Below are positions 9,901-24,900 of a stretch of DNA of 64,000 nucleotides, in pieces. The notes beneath the pieces were generated by a model. The model was not told the origin of the DNA, made no database searches, and saw only the letters and a list, made by a program, of their open reading frames with translations. The stretch comes from Aphelocoma coerulescens. Taxonomy: Eukaryota > Chordata > Aves > Passeriformes > Corvidae. Both the position numbers and the translations under genes were made by a program. How positions within the stretch are numbered: the first letter of the stretch is position 1; the number at the start of each line of letters is the position of its first letter. The DNA is taken from contig NC_091033.1 of the NCBI RefSeq assembly GCF_041296385.1, positions 15,644,501 to 15,708,500 on the forward strand. The letters are read 5' to 3'.

Positions 9901-12900
9901 AATTTGGTACGTGTCATAGGTAAATTCAAACTATGATATGAATTTCAGCAGGCTCAGAACTCATCTCTCACCAGCAGAACTGAAAAGCTTTTGAACAAAC
10001 AAAAGGTTGGACCAGCTTGGATAGCTCTGGAAGAAGTCTTGCAAAGCCGAACATTTACCTGGATTCCTTGAACATTGGAAAGATAGTCCAGCTGCTCGGA
10101 GGGCCTGGTCAGAGGTCCATGGGGGACGTGGCCTGAGGAGTTGTTGCTCTTCAAAATGGTCTCGGCAGTAGGAGAAGTGCCCCCATAGAGCAGCTCCCTG
10201 GCGATCATCGCCGTCACCGTCGCCTTGGCAGGGTTGGGAGCTGCCCGACTGAACTCTTTGGTGTGGTGTCCTTGGTTGGCTCCTACAGCCTGTGCAACCT
10301 CAGGGACCATGGGAAGAATTCCAGCAGGAAGCTGCTGATGGCTGAGATAAGGCATCCTAAACTCATCTTCTTTATTACCTGGGAGAAGAGAGGTGCACAC
10401 TGAAGAGCTGCTGTTTGTGAGTCCTCCTGCAGGCACACACAGGCACCAAAAGTCACTTTGGAAAAAAATAATTAATTTCAAATTACTTTTGAAATACTAA
10501 CAAACTTGGTAAGCTCAATCAGCCTTTGGAGGGTCAGAGCTTCAGCATCATTGAGACAGAGTTTGTTTATTGAATTACTGACTCAGTGCAACACCTGCTT
10601 CTGCCAAAAGGGAGCCCCTTTACCTCCAGGAGCAGCTTCTCCAGGTCAGTCAAGCTCACAGACACCTCAGCTGAAATCACATTCTAGATACATCTTTTGC
10701 TTTCAGATTTTTTTATTCCATCATTTAAACTGTAGGAGCAAATAATGAAATCACAGAATGCCCAGAGCCACCATTAAATGATGTAAAGAGAGTGACAGTC
10801 CACAAAGTTTAAACTGTATATTGTGAGAACAACAGGAAGGAAAGGTAAAATGGAATGTTAGCACAAAGAGGCAAGACTATTTACAGCAAATGTCCAGCCA
10901 CAGTCAATTGATAGCAATTTGCTGACATTATGGTATAAGTTAGATTAAAAAGGGATAAGAACAGCTTTTTAAGGGGAACTCACACAGAGCTATGGATGAA
11001 ACTTACACAGATGTGCTAAAGAAAAGTGGGGAAGACAATGACACCAAAATAAACCAAGGAATCACTATTATGGCAGAACAGATTAATAAAGTTCTGCAGG
11101 GCAGAGCTGTTTCAAGCCTAAGGATGAAAGCCAAAACTTGTAGATGGAAGAAAACAGGGACAGAAAAATCTGAATAGGAAGTCAGGAAGTTTATCTAAGA
11201 CCTTATGGATGCAGGGAAATAGTACTAAAGTCCAAGTCAATCCCAACTTACTATAATTTAAACAGCAAAGTTATACTCAAATACATAAAGTACCTGAAAC
11301 ATGCTCTCTAGAACAGCAATCTGTGGTGACAGACAAACTCTCCATAATGATTCCTCCCACCAGATGACATTCTGGAGAGCAATGTCTGTGTACAGGGTGG
11401 CCAGGTTTGGGGTGTTTTGATTCCAGCCTGCCACCTTGGGTGTGAACACCACAACTACTGACTGCCTGAAACAAGTGCAGGCACAGCTCCTGCTCTCAGT
11501 CATCAGAGACCAGGCACAGACAAACATGGTTCTGGACAAGGCCACTTCTTCCCTTTCCAACTCTGCCTTAGGTTGACCAGTTAGTACTGACACCCTTTCT
11601 CATCTTCATCCCAGGGCCAGGGCCTTGGGAGGAATAAGTTCTTTGGGGTTTGAACCAAACCTTTCCAAGGGCTCCACTTAGTTTGCAAGGCAGCAGCTGC
11701 ACAGCTCTGCTCATCCCAGAGTGCTACATGGCACTGCTGAAGGGACTGGGAACAGACCTGACACCCCCCAACAGGGCCCTGCTGCTTTCACCAGGTTACT
11801 CACTAGCTGAAGTCTCTTCAGAGCCCGGCTCAAAGAAGGTTACTTTTCTTCCATCACCTGGTTTTTTCACTGGGGTCTTAAAAATAAAAGGAAGAGAACT
11901 CAAATACACAATACCCCTTTAAAACTTTTTTCCCCCATGAATTTTAAAACAATTTTAAAGTTTTCAAGATGCAGGTGATCTGACCAGCCAAAATTTTACT
12001 GAAAAAGTTATTATTCAAAAACATCAATAATCACATTGCTAGCAAGAAAAGAGAAGTTCAGTGATTCTTATTCATTGAAGGCCTAAAACTACCACATCCC
12101 AGAGAAGTGGTATTAGGAACACAGCTACTCAGAACTAGATACCAGAATAAAGCCAGTTAAACTGCCATTAGTTACTGGTACTGCTGAGGGGAGCATACCA
12201 GACACAAATGAGCACATACACGAAAACGAGAGAACTAACCCTAGATTTGCTGTTTGAGCTCCCTGGTAGTATTTGCTGAATCACCAGCAGAACACAAGGC
12301 TTCTTCCCTGCTAAGGGACCCACCAGAGAAACCCATAACAAACTTTCCACTGCAACTGCTGACAAGGCTGTGTAAAACTATTGCTACCAGAGTACTGTAA
12401 CCTATAGGTCTGCAAGTTTCTAAGACAAACACATTGATTATCACAGGTTCTGAGACATTTCACAAAGCAGAACACATTCATTTAGCCTTCTGATGAGACT
12501 TTGATTTACTTGAAAATCCAAACACTTAATGTATCCAAAATATTGGATATCAAATATTTTTTCAGAGAGCAGTCTCCTCAATACCATAGTTTCCTGGCTA
12601 GTGCAGAGGGAATGAACTTCCTACCCTGTTACTGCCTTGCAAAGCTGCTTCAGTTTCAGCTCAGCCTTTGCTGCAACATTAACCAGCTGCTGCTTCCTCA
12701 AGACTCACCTTCTCTTCTGTCTTTAATGCTGGTTTTGGAGGTTGAGGTTGAGGGACTTTAAAACCTAAAATTTCCAACATATTTTCAGCTGCATTGCGTT
12801 TAGCAACCTTTTTGTTCGTGCCCATTCCTTCAGCTGTGTGTACACCAACTTTCACCTGGACAGAAGAGGAAGAAAACACAATTCTTAAGCAGTAGTATGG

Positions 12901-15900
12901 GGATTCCCTTATTAGTGATCTGTGTCTCAAGCATGCCGTGAGTCACAAAACAGTTCAAGTGGTCACTGTTCTAAGCAAGTTGTCATTTATTATCAGTGAT
13001 CATTGGCCTTCAAGCACAAAAAACCCAAAGAGAAGTCACCCAAAGAACTGTGTTTCATCATCTCACCTTGGGTACCCAGGTTAGTAGTAATAAATCCTTT
13101 GTTACAAAATATAAGCAGCTTAGTACCTCTTAGCAGAACATTAATACTCCTGTTAATTAAAACATTGGGCAGTTACAACATAGACTACTGGTGCCTTGTG
13201 CAATTTCTTTTTAAACATGACTCAGATCACTTTTCTTGAACTTTCATCTTCTGTGAATGTAGCCCATTAGATATTTTGTTAAATCATGTCATGGAAACCT
13301 GTTAACTCTGTATATCATCATGACAACCTGACTGCCATAAAAAAAAAAAAAAAAGAGATGCGAGCCACACCACCAAATCTGTGCAATGGTCACACCAACC
13401 TGCATCACAAACTCCCTGCGCCTGGGCAGCCCACGTTCTGTGATGAGCATGTACTCGGGTTCCTTCTCCTTCTTGGCCTGCTGTATCTGGGCAAGTCTGC
13501 TAATGGGATTCATTCCTTGACCGTATTCTGGACTTGTCTGCAGCTACACAGAATAGTGTTTAGGAAATAAGACAAACTTTGTGAATATTTGGTTTAATAG
13601 ACAAAACGCAGCATGACACCGAATTCATTCATCTCAAGATTTTAAAAATACTGAAATAAAAATTGCTTAATGAAACACTGTCACAGCCAAAGAGAAATAC
13701 TGAATTTATCTGGCTCCGCTGTCACACTTGACTACATGTAACCTACCCTGCTAATAGCTTTACAAATTCTAATCCTGCTATATTAGGAGGGACAGCCTTG
13801 CAGGACAATTTGCATGAGCAAAATCAAGCAAAACCTGAAGCTGTAAAGTCTGAGGCTTTAATGTCAGAGCTTGATTTTTATGCACTGCTCTTTCTTTTCT
13901 AAGGTTTCTCTTTCATCCAGAATTTACTGATAACTGCTATAAAAGTGGTGTTAGGACCCCATTAGAGTGGGAGCAAAATAGCAGCTCATTTGTTGCACCA
14001 GACAACTGGGAAAGGTTGAGCAGCTGAAGAGTGTTTATAACTGACTCAGAAAAGCCTCTCTGATGATTATTTGCACAGTCAAATTTCCAACCTTTTCTCT
14101 CTTACCTTCACTATTGATTTTGTTTTCTTTTTGATTCGTGGCTTCATTTTCTCAACCATAGGAAGGGGTGGCAATTTTTTCAGTTCTTCTAGGACTGCTA
14201 TTGCAGCATTTTTCTTTGAGATCTTCTTGCTCTTTCCTTCACCTTCACCCATGAATTCTCCAACTGATACCTTGGTTACAAAACTCTTCATATGGGGAGG
14301 ACCACTTTCCTTGGTCACCTGTTTCAGAGGGAAAAACTGAGTGAAAGCGTGATAAACACTTATTAAAAATGGCAGGGCACATTGTTTATAGCAAACTTCT
14401 CTCAAAACTAAGGATAAAGAGATTTTAGATCTTCATACCATCCAAAAAGTAAATCATATTCACTCTAATAACATATTCCCCCCCAACTAAGCATATACTT
14501 TTAAAAGATCAGATGCAGCAAGCAGTAAACAGTATTTACACAAGTCATTAACCTTTCTTATTTAATTGACTGATTTACTGTTTCAGTATAAAAATATGAC
14601 TGTTCTATTTCATCAGTGTGTACTTCCCCACAGTTAACATCACCTCATTAAATATATTATGGTACAGTAATAGAACATTACAGAGAAAGCAACTCTTTAG
14701 GATCTAGCATTTTAGTCCAGAAATTCTGACTTCTGAACTCTGAAGTTCTGAAGAATTCTGGAGATATCTAGGAGATAGCTGCCTGCTACAGATTTAGTCT
14801 TTTAACTCCATTCATAACACATCATACTCCAAAATATCCATATAGTCAAAAAGTAAGAATGAATTAAGAGCTTCCACCCACAACTGGCTTTGTGTGACAC
14901 TGTATTTTTACCAGTGATGCTCAGGCTGATCTGCAATAATTGAAAGTTTCATGTAAAATTTCATAGAACAGTTTCAGAAGCAATTTAGTTACACACAATT
15001 GCATTTTCTTACTATAATAATTCAGATAGTTGGCTTAAATGTTACTCTGCCAGCTCAGGAAAGCAGCATGATAAATTATTATTTTAGTGAAACAGAGATG
15101 CTCCTGTGGAAGCTCCTGATTTAAGATAACTGAAATGATCAAGGAGGGGCAAAGAGGCAGCAAGCAGCCAGGCCAAAGGGAAAGGAAAGTCAGATGCACA
15201 TGAGGTCACCTCATGGCAAGAAAAGAAACCTACTTGTGAGATTCTACACCTCATGGGTAGTCCAGATCAGTGCTTAATTAAGCAAATACTTCCATATGTG
15301 TCTTTCAGAGTGAGCTCTACTCTTTTGCCTCAACTCTGCACTTCCATGTTCTAACCATTAATGCAGGGTTGTGTTTTGGTTCTTCACTGTAATACGTTTT
15401 TTTCAAAAAGCTTGGAAAAAAGATTGCACAGACAATCACAGCATAGCTGTTCACTCCATGTGATCATTTTAGGGCATGAACTTGTGAACAGGTGGACTTT
15501 TCTTTTTTCTTCCCTTTACCATATAATCTCCAAGACAATCATGGTGACTGTCAAAGGTGAAAGTATATTCACAACTAACAAGACATGTTAAAAGTCAGTT
15601 GTTTGGGTTATCTAGGAGAGACTCAGCTTAATGTGCACCCTTAATAGTCTAATAAAAACAAATCTAGAGCTTGTAAAATAAACATACCTCAAAATTCACA
15701 GGCAAGTTCCTTTTAAGTGCAATCTCAAAAACTTGGCTTATTTCAGATTTATTGAGATTTTCATCATCTGGTTCTTTTCCGTTAACCTAAAAGAAGCATA
15801 CTCTATTTAAAATAAAGATCCTATTAAACTGAATTTTATCCATTCAACCACTTTACTGAACTCTGCAAATTTTAAGTACTCTAACCTTTACTGCCATGTT

Positions 15901-18900
15901 GCATGAATGTGGAGAAATGCAGCTCACACACTACAGAACTGAATCTTAAGAAGCTCATTAAGGTGTATGTATAAAAGGCTGCAAACCTTCATATTTTCAT
16001 GTGCTCATTACAAGAAAGAACAAATTGAATAAATGCCAATAGGTTTAAAAATGTGTTTAAAGAAAGTGCTACGTGATTTCCAAATGGAAGTACCTTTATG
16101 AAATACAATTTTCATATACTGACTGGACATTTGCACCAAAAGCACTAAGACAGGATCAGGTAAGAGAAAGGGCAGGAAAAATAAAGATTCTAAGAGTGGG
16201 ACCAGTGTGAATGAGGGATGGCTGACGAGCCCCCTGGCACAGTCCTGTCTTTTCACATGCTCCCTTGTAAGTGCTTCATCTGCAGCTTTGTTTTCTCATG
16301 TCAAGAACATCCTATCAGGAACTTCCCTAAATCAAACACTGACCATCTCTGAGAACTCAAACCTGCTAGGACAACAGTGCCAGGGAAGCCTTCCTACAGG
16401 CACATCTATGTATCTCCAGGTAAAACTCTGACTGGGATTCCAAAAATGTCTTCACTGATGCTGGCATCAACATGAGCTAAGGCATGTCAACAGCAACAGA
16501 GAAATTTTAGGACTAAGTGTCCAGCAGTGATATTGGAAAGATTATGATAAAGATGAACAGCAACAATATCACCAATTTTATCATGCCACAATACTAGTTA
16601 TGCAGCCAGGTAATAAAAATTATTTAAGTATCTTATTGGAGGAGCAGCAGGGGAGCTGAGCTAGAAAGCTTTCGTAGATTAAAACTTGTTTGACAGCAGT
16701 AAGCATCCCCCAGGTCTGCTACTAACAGGTTAGTTTAAAACATGAAGGATTTTTTTATCCCATCAGTTAAGACAGCCTCTTCCCATCTCAGAAAAAAAAA
16801 AACTAGTAAAATTTTCACTCCTCCCACTGTCCCATCAGACTTCCCACTGTGCTCATGGGCTGACTTGTCCGTCAGGCTTGAGCTGCAGGGGAGCACGCTG
16901 GGCACAGCCCTGGCCCTGCTGGTGCCAGTGGCAGAGGCAGAGCAGGTCCACGTGGAGCCATGCCAGAGCACTGCTCTGCTCTGCAGCCGAGCCCGTGGCG
17001 GCCACACTGGGCACGGCCCCACGCGCGGGGCAAAACCGGGCAAAAAGGGGCACAACTGGGCAAAAGGGACAAAACCAAGATCGAGTACAGCAGTCTAAAG
17101 TCTCAATCATCATCTCCCAAATCCCATTGCCAATGCACTTGCTAAGTTCACAAGGAACAGCAGCATATTCCCAGGAGCAATATTTGAACTCCTAAGGCCA
17201 TGTTCACTCTGGCACTGCCAGGAAGGGTCTGTCACTGTCCTTACTCACCAACATTGGCACAACAACTTCAATCACAAGTACTTTTCCTCTCCTTGTAATT
17301 TCAGATATATTCTAGTTTTTCAAATTCCAATATTTTTCTTTGTGAAGATGACCAGGACTTCTCTTTACTGGATTAAATTTTTGCCACTTAATATCCTCTC
17401 AGGAGAACACAATTAATAGAAGGGAATTGTTTGCTCTATTGCAGTGTATGTTCTTAACACATTCTAAGTCTGTGTGCACAGCGCAAAATGAAGGTTCTTT
17501 TCCTCAATACCTTTATCTAAAAAAATGAATTATTATTATTATTATGAAAATAACCATTAACAGACTATAGCTATTTTACTGATTATTTTGCCTCTACTTG
17601 AGTTCTGGATCAGTTTACTTTATAAAGCAAAAATAATCATACACACACACTCTTACCCTTTCCCTGCACACTTCAAGGCAGGTGATGCCTAAAGTTTATT
17701 TTTGAAGTATTTTGCATGTTTGCATTGACTAAACTCTCCAGGAATTATGTGCCTCTAAATCTGAATGAGACCCCGAAGCATTTACCACTCTTAGCTCTCA
17801 TCACATTGTTCAAGCAAATTCCAGAAGTACTGTACTCCATTATGAGCGACTTTCCCTCTTCCAGGAACTCCTTCCACAGGCCGTTCCTCAAGGCTGCTTG
17901 TGAGCAAACACTGAACACCTGTGGAGGTGCTGCCCAGAACTGCACTGATTAATCAGTCATCAGTCTGAGCCTGTTCTTCCACATTAAGGGTATTAAGAGC
18001 AGCTGATATTTACCAAATGAGTTGGCAACAAACACAGAAGCAAATTTTGAGGCAAAAATAGAATCCCTGCCTAAGAATCATGCTAGGAAGCTCAGCTTTA
18101 CATGTTTCCTAAGCTTTAAATCAATACTTTATCATCTGTCTTTGAATATGCTAACCCCATCCTGCACCTTCACCAGCACGTCCAACCCCAGCCACACTGA
18201 AGGTCCTTGTGAGGTCTCCCACCACAGCCCCCCTCAATGAAGAGCTCTAACATTCAACTGAGTTCTTCACGCAGGGCTTGGTCCAGCCGAGAGCCAATAT
18301 TATTACTTTTTTTTTCCTGCCACTTGCTCCTAGATATGCAGCTTGAAAAGGTGTGAGAAATGGTCATTCTTTCCCTTAAAGTCTAATAATTTCATTCAAT
18401 GATTTCTTCTTAGAATCACAGAACCATTTAGTTTGGAAAAGATCTTTAAGATCATTGAGCCCAACTGTTATTATGCACTGAATATTTTCTAATTTAAAAA
18501 TACAAGAGCAAAATTCCATAAAAACAAAAATTTGTAAAAAAAACCCCAAATAATAAAAAAATTCAGAAAATTACTCCCCCTTAAAACACATTAGTTCAAA
18601 CTTCAGAATATTCTGTTTACACAAGCATACACACAAACGGGATACACCAAAATAACTACATTTAAAAGGAAAATTACTGGCAACATCATATGACTGGGAG
18701 GAAGTATCAGGATTATGTCTGCTTGTGAAATCTTCATTTGCCTCCGTTGTATACAGGCATCTTTAACAGCATCTCTCGTGACCCCACACTCCTGTATCCT
18801 TTCAGGCCCCTGCCTCAGTGGATGCAGGAATGAACAGGGTTCATTTAGCACCACAACCTTCCTTATTCTACCTTCATCTTGGCTACAGTGAAATGCTGCT

Positions 18901-21900
18901 ACAAAAACAATTCCCTCAGACCTTCCTAAAACTACAGCAGTTGAAAGCCACAAATATCAATTAATTCAAGTACCAAACTTTAAGTGAAAACTCGATTTAT
19001 TCAAGTATTTGTTATAAACCAGCACCCCCTGTTCCAAGGCCCACTCTCCTTCTCCTAAGCTGCATTTCCTATTGTTCCTTTTACAGACAAGTCAAATATA
19101 AATTGAAAAATAAAATGACAAATGCAGTTTTCTCAGAGTCAAGACACCATTCAGGTCCTGTCTTCTTAATAAAATAATTCTCCCTTCTTGCAGTGTCTTA
19201 CATAATTTACTTCCTCTACCTCTGGATTTATACCCCTCACACAGAATGAGATATCCTAAAACAACTGCAGTGTTTGTTCTGAAGACCTCACATTATCCAA
19301 CTCCAAAACACAATTCTCTACATTTCCAGAAAGTCACCTGTATTGAAGCATCTCTAAAACACTTAACAAAGAATAATTCGGTGACATGTGAGCCCTGCAG
19401 AGCTGCTCTCCCTGGGTCTGTGCTCCCTGAGGGGGAAAAGGGCCCATGAGAGCAGCTTATCTGTTACGAGGATGGGTGCAAAAAGGGGCTGTTCTGCACC
19501 GATACAGAACAATATTCCAGAATTTGGGGTTCCCAGAACTGAAGGGGAACATCCTCCTCTGCTCTGGCCTCTCCTGCATGAAGACCAGCTGGCCCCTGCC
19601 CACAGTCTGCCAGTCACCAGTTCAGATTTCAGTGCAGGGCTCACCCCAAGTGCCAGCTCCTGTTCCCAGCATCACTCTCTTTTCCCAACAGCATCTGTAA
19701 TCCCTAGGAGCCTCCATCTTTCAGTAATCTGCATTCCTCCAGGAGAGCTTTCGCTTACCTGAAGCGCCTCCATCAGTGCCTCCCAAGCCTCTTCCCTGAA
19801 CTGTCAGATCCAGTGCTTTTGCCCAGTTACCTGGGCAATGCTCACTCCCACACACACACACACACACCCACCAAGTTTTAACTCAGTGTCCCTTGGCTTC
19901 CCAACACATTTCCTCAAGCCTCTTGCTCTGCCGTTCCTGGTAGTTCCCAGCTATTTTTTTCTCAGTCTGAGATCCCTTGTTGCGTTCTTGTCCAATTCTT
20001 CATTTTCCATCTTTCTCAGCACACAGCCAGACTCCATATCCAGCAAGTTCTCACACTCCCCAGATTGCAAAGCAGCCAACACGCACGGAGGGGTGCAGGC
20101 TCCAAGCCAGCCCAGCAGCAAAGCAACTCCTGTGCCCACAGTGAGACCTTCTGCCTAAAGCCACTCAACAAAAAAGCATGAAAAACACAGTAACGGTATT
20201 GGAACAAAAAGTGCTGGGCAGCCATAAATACATGAAAGGATAAAAACTGTCTTCTTATGTTCCTATCAAAATGTGTGTATGAGTTTACTACTTCCATGCA
20301 TTTCTTGCTCTTCTAGAACTTCCAGGGTTCTTTCCAAAATCATGTAGGGATTTTGCCCAGGAAGTAAATCCATGCCTGAGTTTTATGTTGCCTATTTATG
20401 CACTTCTTCAGAAGTTTGTTTATGATCTGTACCTGGTAAGATATTAATTCCTATCTATGCTTCCAGTGCTCATATCTGACAGAGGTCTACAGCATTGCTG
20501 TGGAAAAATATGACAGTAAAAAAAATAACAATTTCATCTGGGAAAATTCTAGTTCCATAGAAATTTATGGTTTTAAATCAAAGTGTTTCTATTGACACAA
20601 ACAAGTCACCACTGCTAAACAGAACTAAATTTCCCAACTGTCCCCTTCCTCTCAATAAGAAAAAAAATCTATAATAATATCCCAGTTTATTCTAGCAATT
20701 TATGCTTATGACACTAAGATTAATTCCCACCTCTGGTTTCTCAGGCAAGGGCTCGTTCTGCAGAACTTTCAGTGCTTTAGCAGCTGCATCATGCTTAGCA
20801 GCTTGTCTTGTTCTTCCCTTTCCATGAAACTGCTGCCCTCCAATTGAAAGCTCCACTTGGTAAAGTAAAGGCCCAACAGGAAATGGGTAAAAGTACCTGC
20901 AAAGAAAGAGGTAAATAAGCAAATGATTTGGCCTACAAAGTAAACAGACATCTAAGTTAGATGTGGGTCAATGTCTTGGATATCAATAACCACAATTCAC
21001 CATGGAAGCCCTAATTTTAAAAAGTCAAATTTTGATTTAGATCCTTAAAGAATTTAGTGAGCAACCTTTGAAACAAATATTGACATTCCTTGTTTTACAA
21101 TAGGAACGCATTTCTGACCAAGTGCTACACAAAGACAACATAACCATGCTTCTACGGACTTGGCAGGCCAGGAAGTTTTGAATTCTAAGTTCCTATGCCT
21201 ATATAGAATTCTTTAAACTGCAACTTTAATTTAAATAGTTTCAGAAGAAGCATCAAACTGTTTTCTTCAGTTTTGCTTTTACACAGAAAGGAAATGCAGG
21301 AAATATGTACCTAATATTTAGCTATTTGCTCAATGAAGCTGGCTATACGTGAATGCTCTCAAAAAGACTTCAATTTTCGGTCCAGCTCCCTTGCCCCACC
21401 CCAAAGAAATAAAGCACTGGAGATAAGGCAAATTACAGATATTGGTGGGTGTACTTCTCCAAAGCTCCTGCCTCGCAAGCTGGCCATGTTTCAGCTGAGT
21501 GTCCCTGGAAGGGGGACACAGCCAGTTTTCAGAAGTCAGCATCGAGGCACAGGGTGGTGAGAACAGAGGTTCAAAGGTAGGAGCCTGCAATCCCCCGAGC
21601 CAACACCTACCGTGGGGGGTAGGTACCACCTCGCATGGTGTAGTTGTAGGTGGATCTCATCCCCGTGTAAGGGTCGATGGGTTTGTACATGGGCTTCTTC
21701 CCCAGCTTCATGCAAAGTGCATTCAACTCCACTGTGGGGGTTACACTGTCTAAATAAAAAGGAATAGAAAGGGTTGTCCAGCTGTCACAAGGAACTGAGA
21801 CAATTTAAACTCTTTTTGCTGGCTCAAAGCAGGGAAAAATGAGCTCAACTTTTGCCACGTGCAGTATCTTAAATGACTGAATTCCAAACAGAACTGCTAA

Positions 21901-24900
21901 TGAACAGAAAAAGAATAAGTCTGTATGATGCACATTAAATCAGCAGCCTAGTACAGTTGTGGCAAGTCCTGTTACAAAAAAGTAAATTTGCAGGGAGCTC
22001 TTTTTGGATTTTTTTTATTTTGCTTTTAATTTCTGAAGCTGCTAATTTACCTACGTTTACAGTGTATCTAACAAAGTGCAGAAAAAGAATTTTCTGCAGG
22101 AAAGAAATTTCTCCAGATATACATTCTACATCCTTTCTGTGTCTCTTGTTTATTGAGAATGATCAAACATTTCTCTGTCCTCAATGACCTAAGAACGATT
22201 TTTATGACTCTTCACTTTCAAATCTCAACTGGCCTTGTCAAAAGGCAGGTAAATGGCTACTGAGGGCTAAAACATTTCTCTCAGTGCCGGTATTGTGGGC
22301 ATGAAGAAATGACTCCCAGTCCATTCTCACTGGAGAAAGAACAGTCAAGTGTCATTTTTTCTACCACAGGTATCACTGGCTCAGAAATCAGTTGTACTCT
22401 AGTACAAGAGGTCTGGTGTGAGGTAATTGCCAAAAGAAAGTGAAACTATGGAACAGATGCACAAAGTAAGTACTTGCTAGCTTTTAGTATTTTCACTGTT
22501 GACTGTACAAAGTGTTTCTAAGGAATGAATTTAGGTAGTATGAGAACAAAGGAGAAGTTTTAACCCTTGCTGAACGCACTAATGCTGTCCTAACAGCTTT
22601 GGGCTACATGCAAAGCACACATGTGTGCAGCTAAGATGTGAAGACAGTGCATACAAAATTGTACATTTTAAAAAGGGCTTAAAAGCAATCTAAGTAATGT
22701 AAGAACTTCACTAAACATAGCAAACTACAATTTCAATGCTTTTATACAAATCAATGTATATATTTATCTTTAAAGTACAAATTACACAAATTCCAAAGTT
22801 CTGGTCCCATCTCCCACAACATAAACTTCTTTGGGTTTTTTGAAATTAACATTTCTAAAGAAGTCTTTTTTGTCCAGCTTTTGAACTATCCTGTCAGAAT
22901 TACGTAACTCATTCATCTGCCCATGAAAAAGATTATTCTTTGCTGTGACCAAATTCCTCACGTAGTTTTTTGTTCTTGTTGTTCTTTTTTTAATTTGTTT
23001 TTTTTTAGGATTAGGATAAACATCTTTTTCAGGATTTCCTAGAGTGTTACAATACAAGACAGTAAGTCAAGCAACAGGTTCTTCAAGCCAGAATGATTTG
23101 ACAGAAAAAAAATATATTTTAAACTTATTAATATGATTATATTTATCATGTCACCTACAACAATCAAAGATTAAATCAAGATGAAGTTCTCACAAAACCT
23201 GACAATTTCCATTACTAAACAGGCAGAATCACAGTTTTTATTTGTCCTCATGCAACTTCAATACATACCAAAAGCAGAAAGGTGTATTTTCCATATGTAT
23301 AACTATTTTAAATCAGTTTGTTGTGACATATACCTGGATTCTTGCCTTCACTACGAGATGGACGAGCTGTAGGCTTAGGGAATTTCGTCCCTTCCAAAGC
23401 TTTGGCAGCTGCTGCATGTTGCGCTTTTTTAATACTAGTTCCTTCAGCTTCCCAATGCTGGTCCCCAAGAGTCAGCTGCACTGTAAACACCTCAAAACCA
23501 GAAATAGGGTATTTTGTAAAAAGCTGCTTCAGAATTAATGTAGCTTATTAGACCCTATTACAGGAAACAATGAGTCTTTCAGGGATGCACAAGTTGGGAA
23601 TATGGTAATCCAAGCTCTCCTTAACTCCCAGGTCATCTCCAGATTTTCAACACTTTGGACATCAACAGGATTTTCCCAATTACTCAACTAAGAATTTCAC
23701 AACAATTGTAGCTGGCAAATATCCTGCATGAGATCTGACAGGCTAAAAACCCAGAGCAGTGTGGGGAGAGGTGACAGCCCCAGGGGAGCTGCTGTGCCCA
23801 GGTCACTGAACAGCAGACTGGAAACTCACCCTTCTTTGTGACACATAACTCCACTTTTGCTTTAATCCTCTGAAAGGTTTTTTAAAGATATTTTTCAGCA
23901 GTTTGAAGAAAGTTAAGTTCCCACTGTACCATAAAAGCTTCTACATGCCCACAGGTGAATGAAACACAATTGAGCAGATGTTCTCAATGTTATTCCAATA
24001 CTTTCTGTAAATGCCAACTCCTTCACACCTTGACACCTTGTGACATTTTGAGAACCCAACTTTTTAGTTCCCAGGTACCAGTTTCACACTTCCCTACCAT
24101 TGATGCTCGGGGGGGCTTCCCTTTCCTCTCCATTACTCTGGATTATTTTGCACCAAAATCACACACTTCACCTTTCCACTCCTGAAGGTGAAAGAGCATG
24201 AGCAGCAGCAGTAAGAGACTTGTATGAACATTTACCTTAGAATGAGCTGGACCTTGCTCACTCAGAAGCTTATACTCAGGCTGAATCTTGTTGAAACGGG
24301 CTAATTCATTCACAAGACACATGGGGGTTTTCTCTTTGGGGTTTGCCATGTTTGAAGGAGCTGAAAGGTTGCATAAGATCAGATAAATGAACTGATAACT
24401 GTGACCTGTACTACAAATTTTAATTAAAAAAAGAAATCTCAGTGGCTTAGCATGTAGTTGTGTGCAATGCTGGAATAGACAGCTTTGCTCACTGGTCAAA
24501 CTGGTAACAATCTATTGAACTCTGGGATTTCCAAGCAATGCTCATGCCTAAAAAACATCATCATTAAATTCAAGGTTCTAATGCAAGCCAGAAGTAGGAA
24601 GTTAGAAGACTCCTGCATACAGCTCCCATCTTATCTAGTACATTTCAAGGTCCAAATCTTCCAAGTATTCATAATTATCACTTGCTTTGAATAATTTCAA
24701 AAACTCACATTTCCCTTTTCCTGTTTTCCCCTATTAGCTATGTTTTATTACTCTTTATTTGTTCTCCTGCATTTTGTTAGTGTAATATATTTATCGTTAA
24801 ACTGGTCATAGAAGAACTAAAGATAATAGAACTAAAACTATTTCCAACAACACTTTTTCATACTTAAAACAAGCTACTGGTAGAAAAGATGGATAGTAAT

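Noticed and set aside
16735..17195. Overlapping open frames in the G+C-rich patch at 16.9-17.1 kb
   Set aside because: Several frames on both strands are open together, the sequence ends in a short tandem repeat, and no domain is visible.
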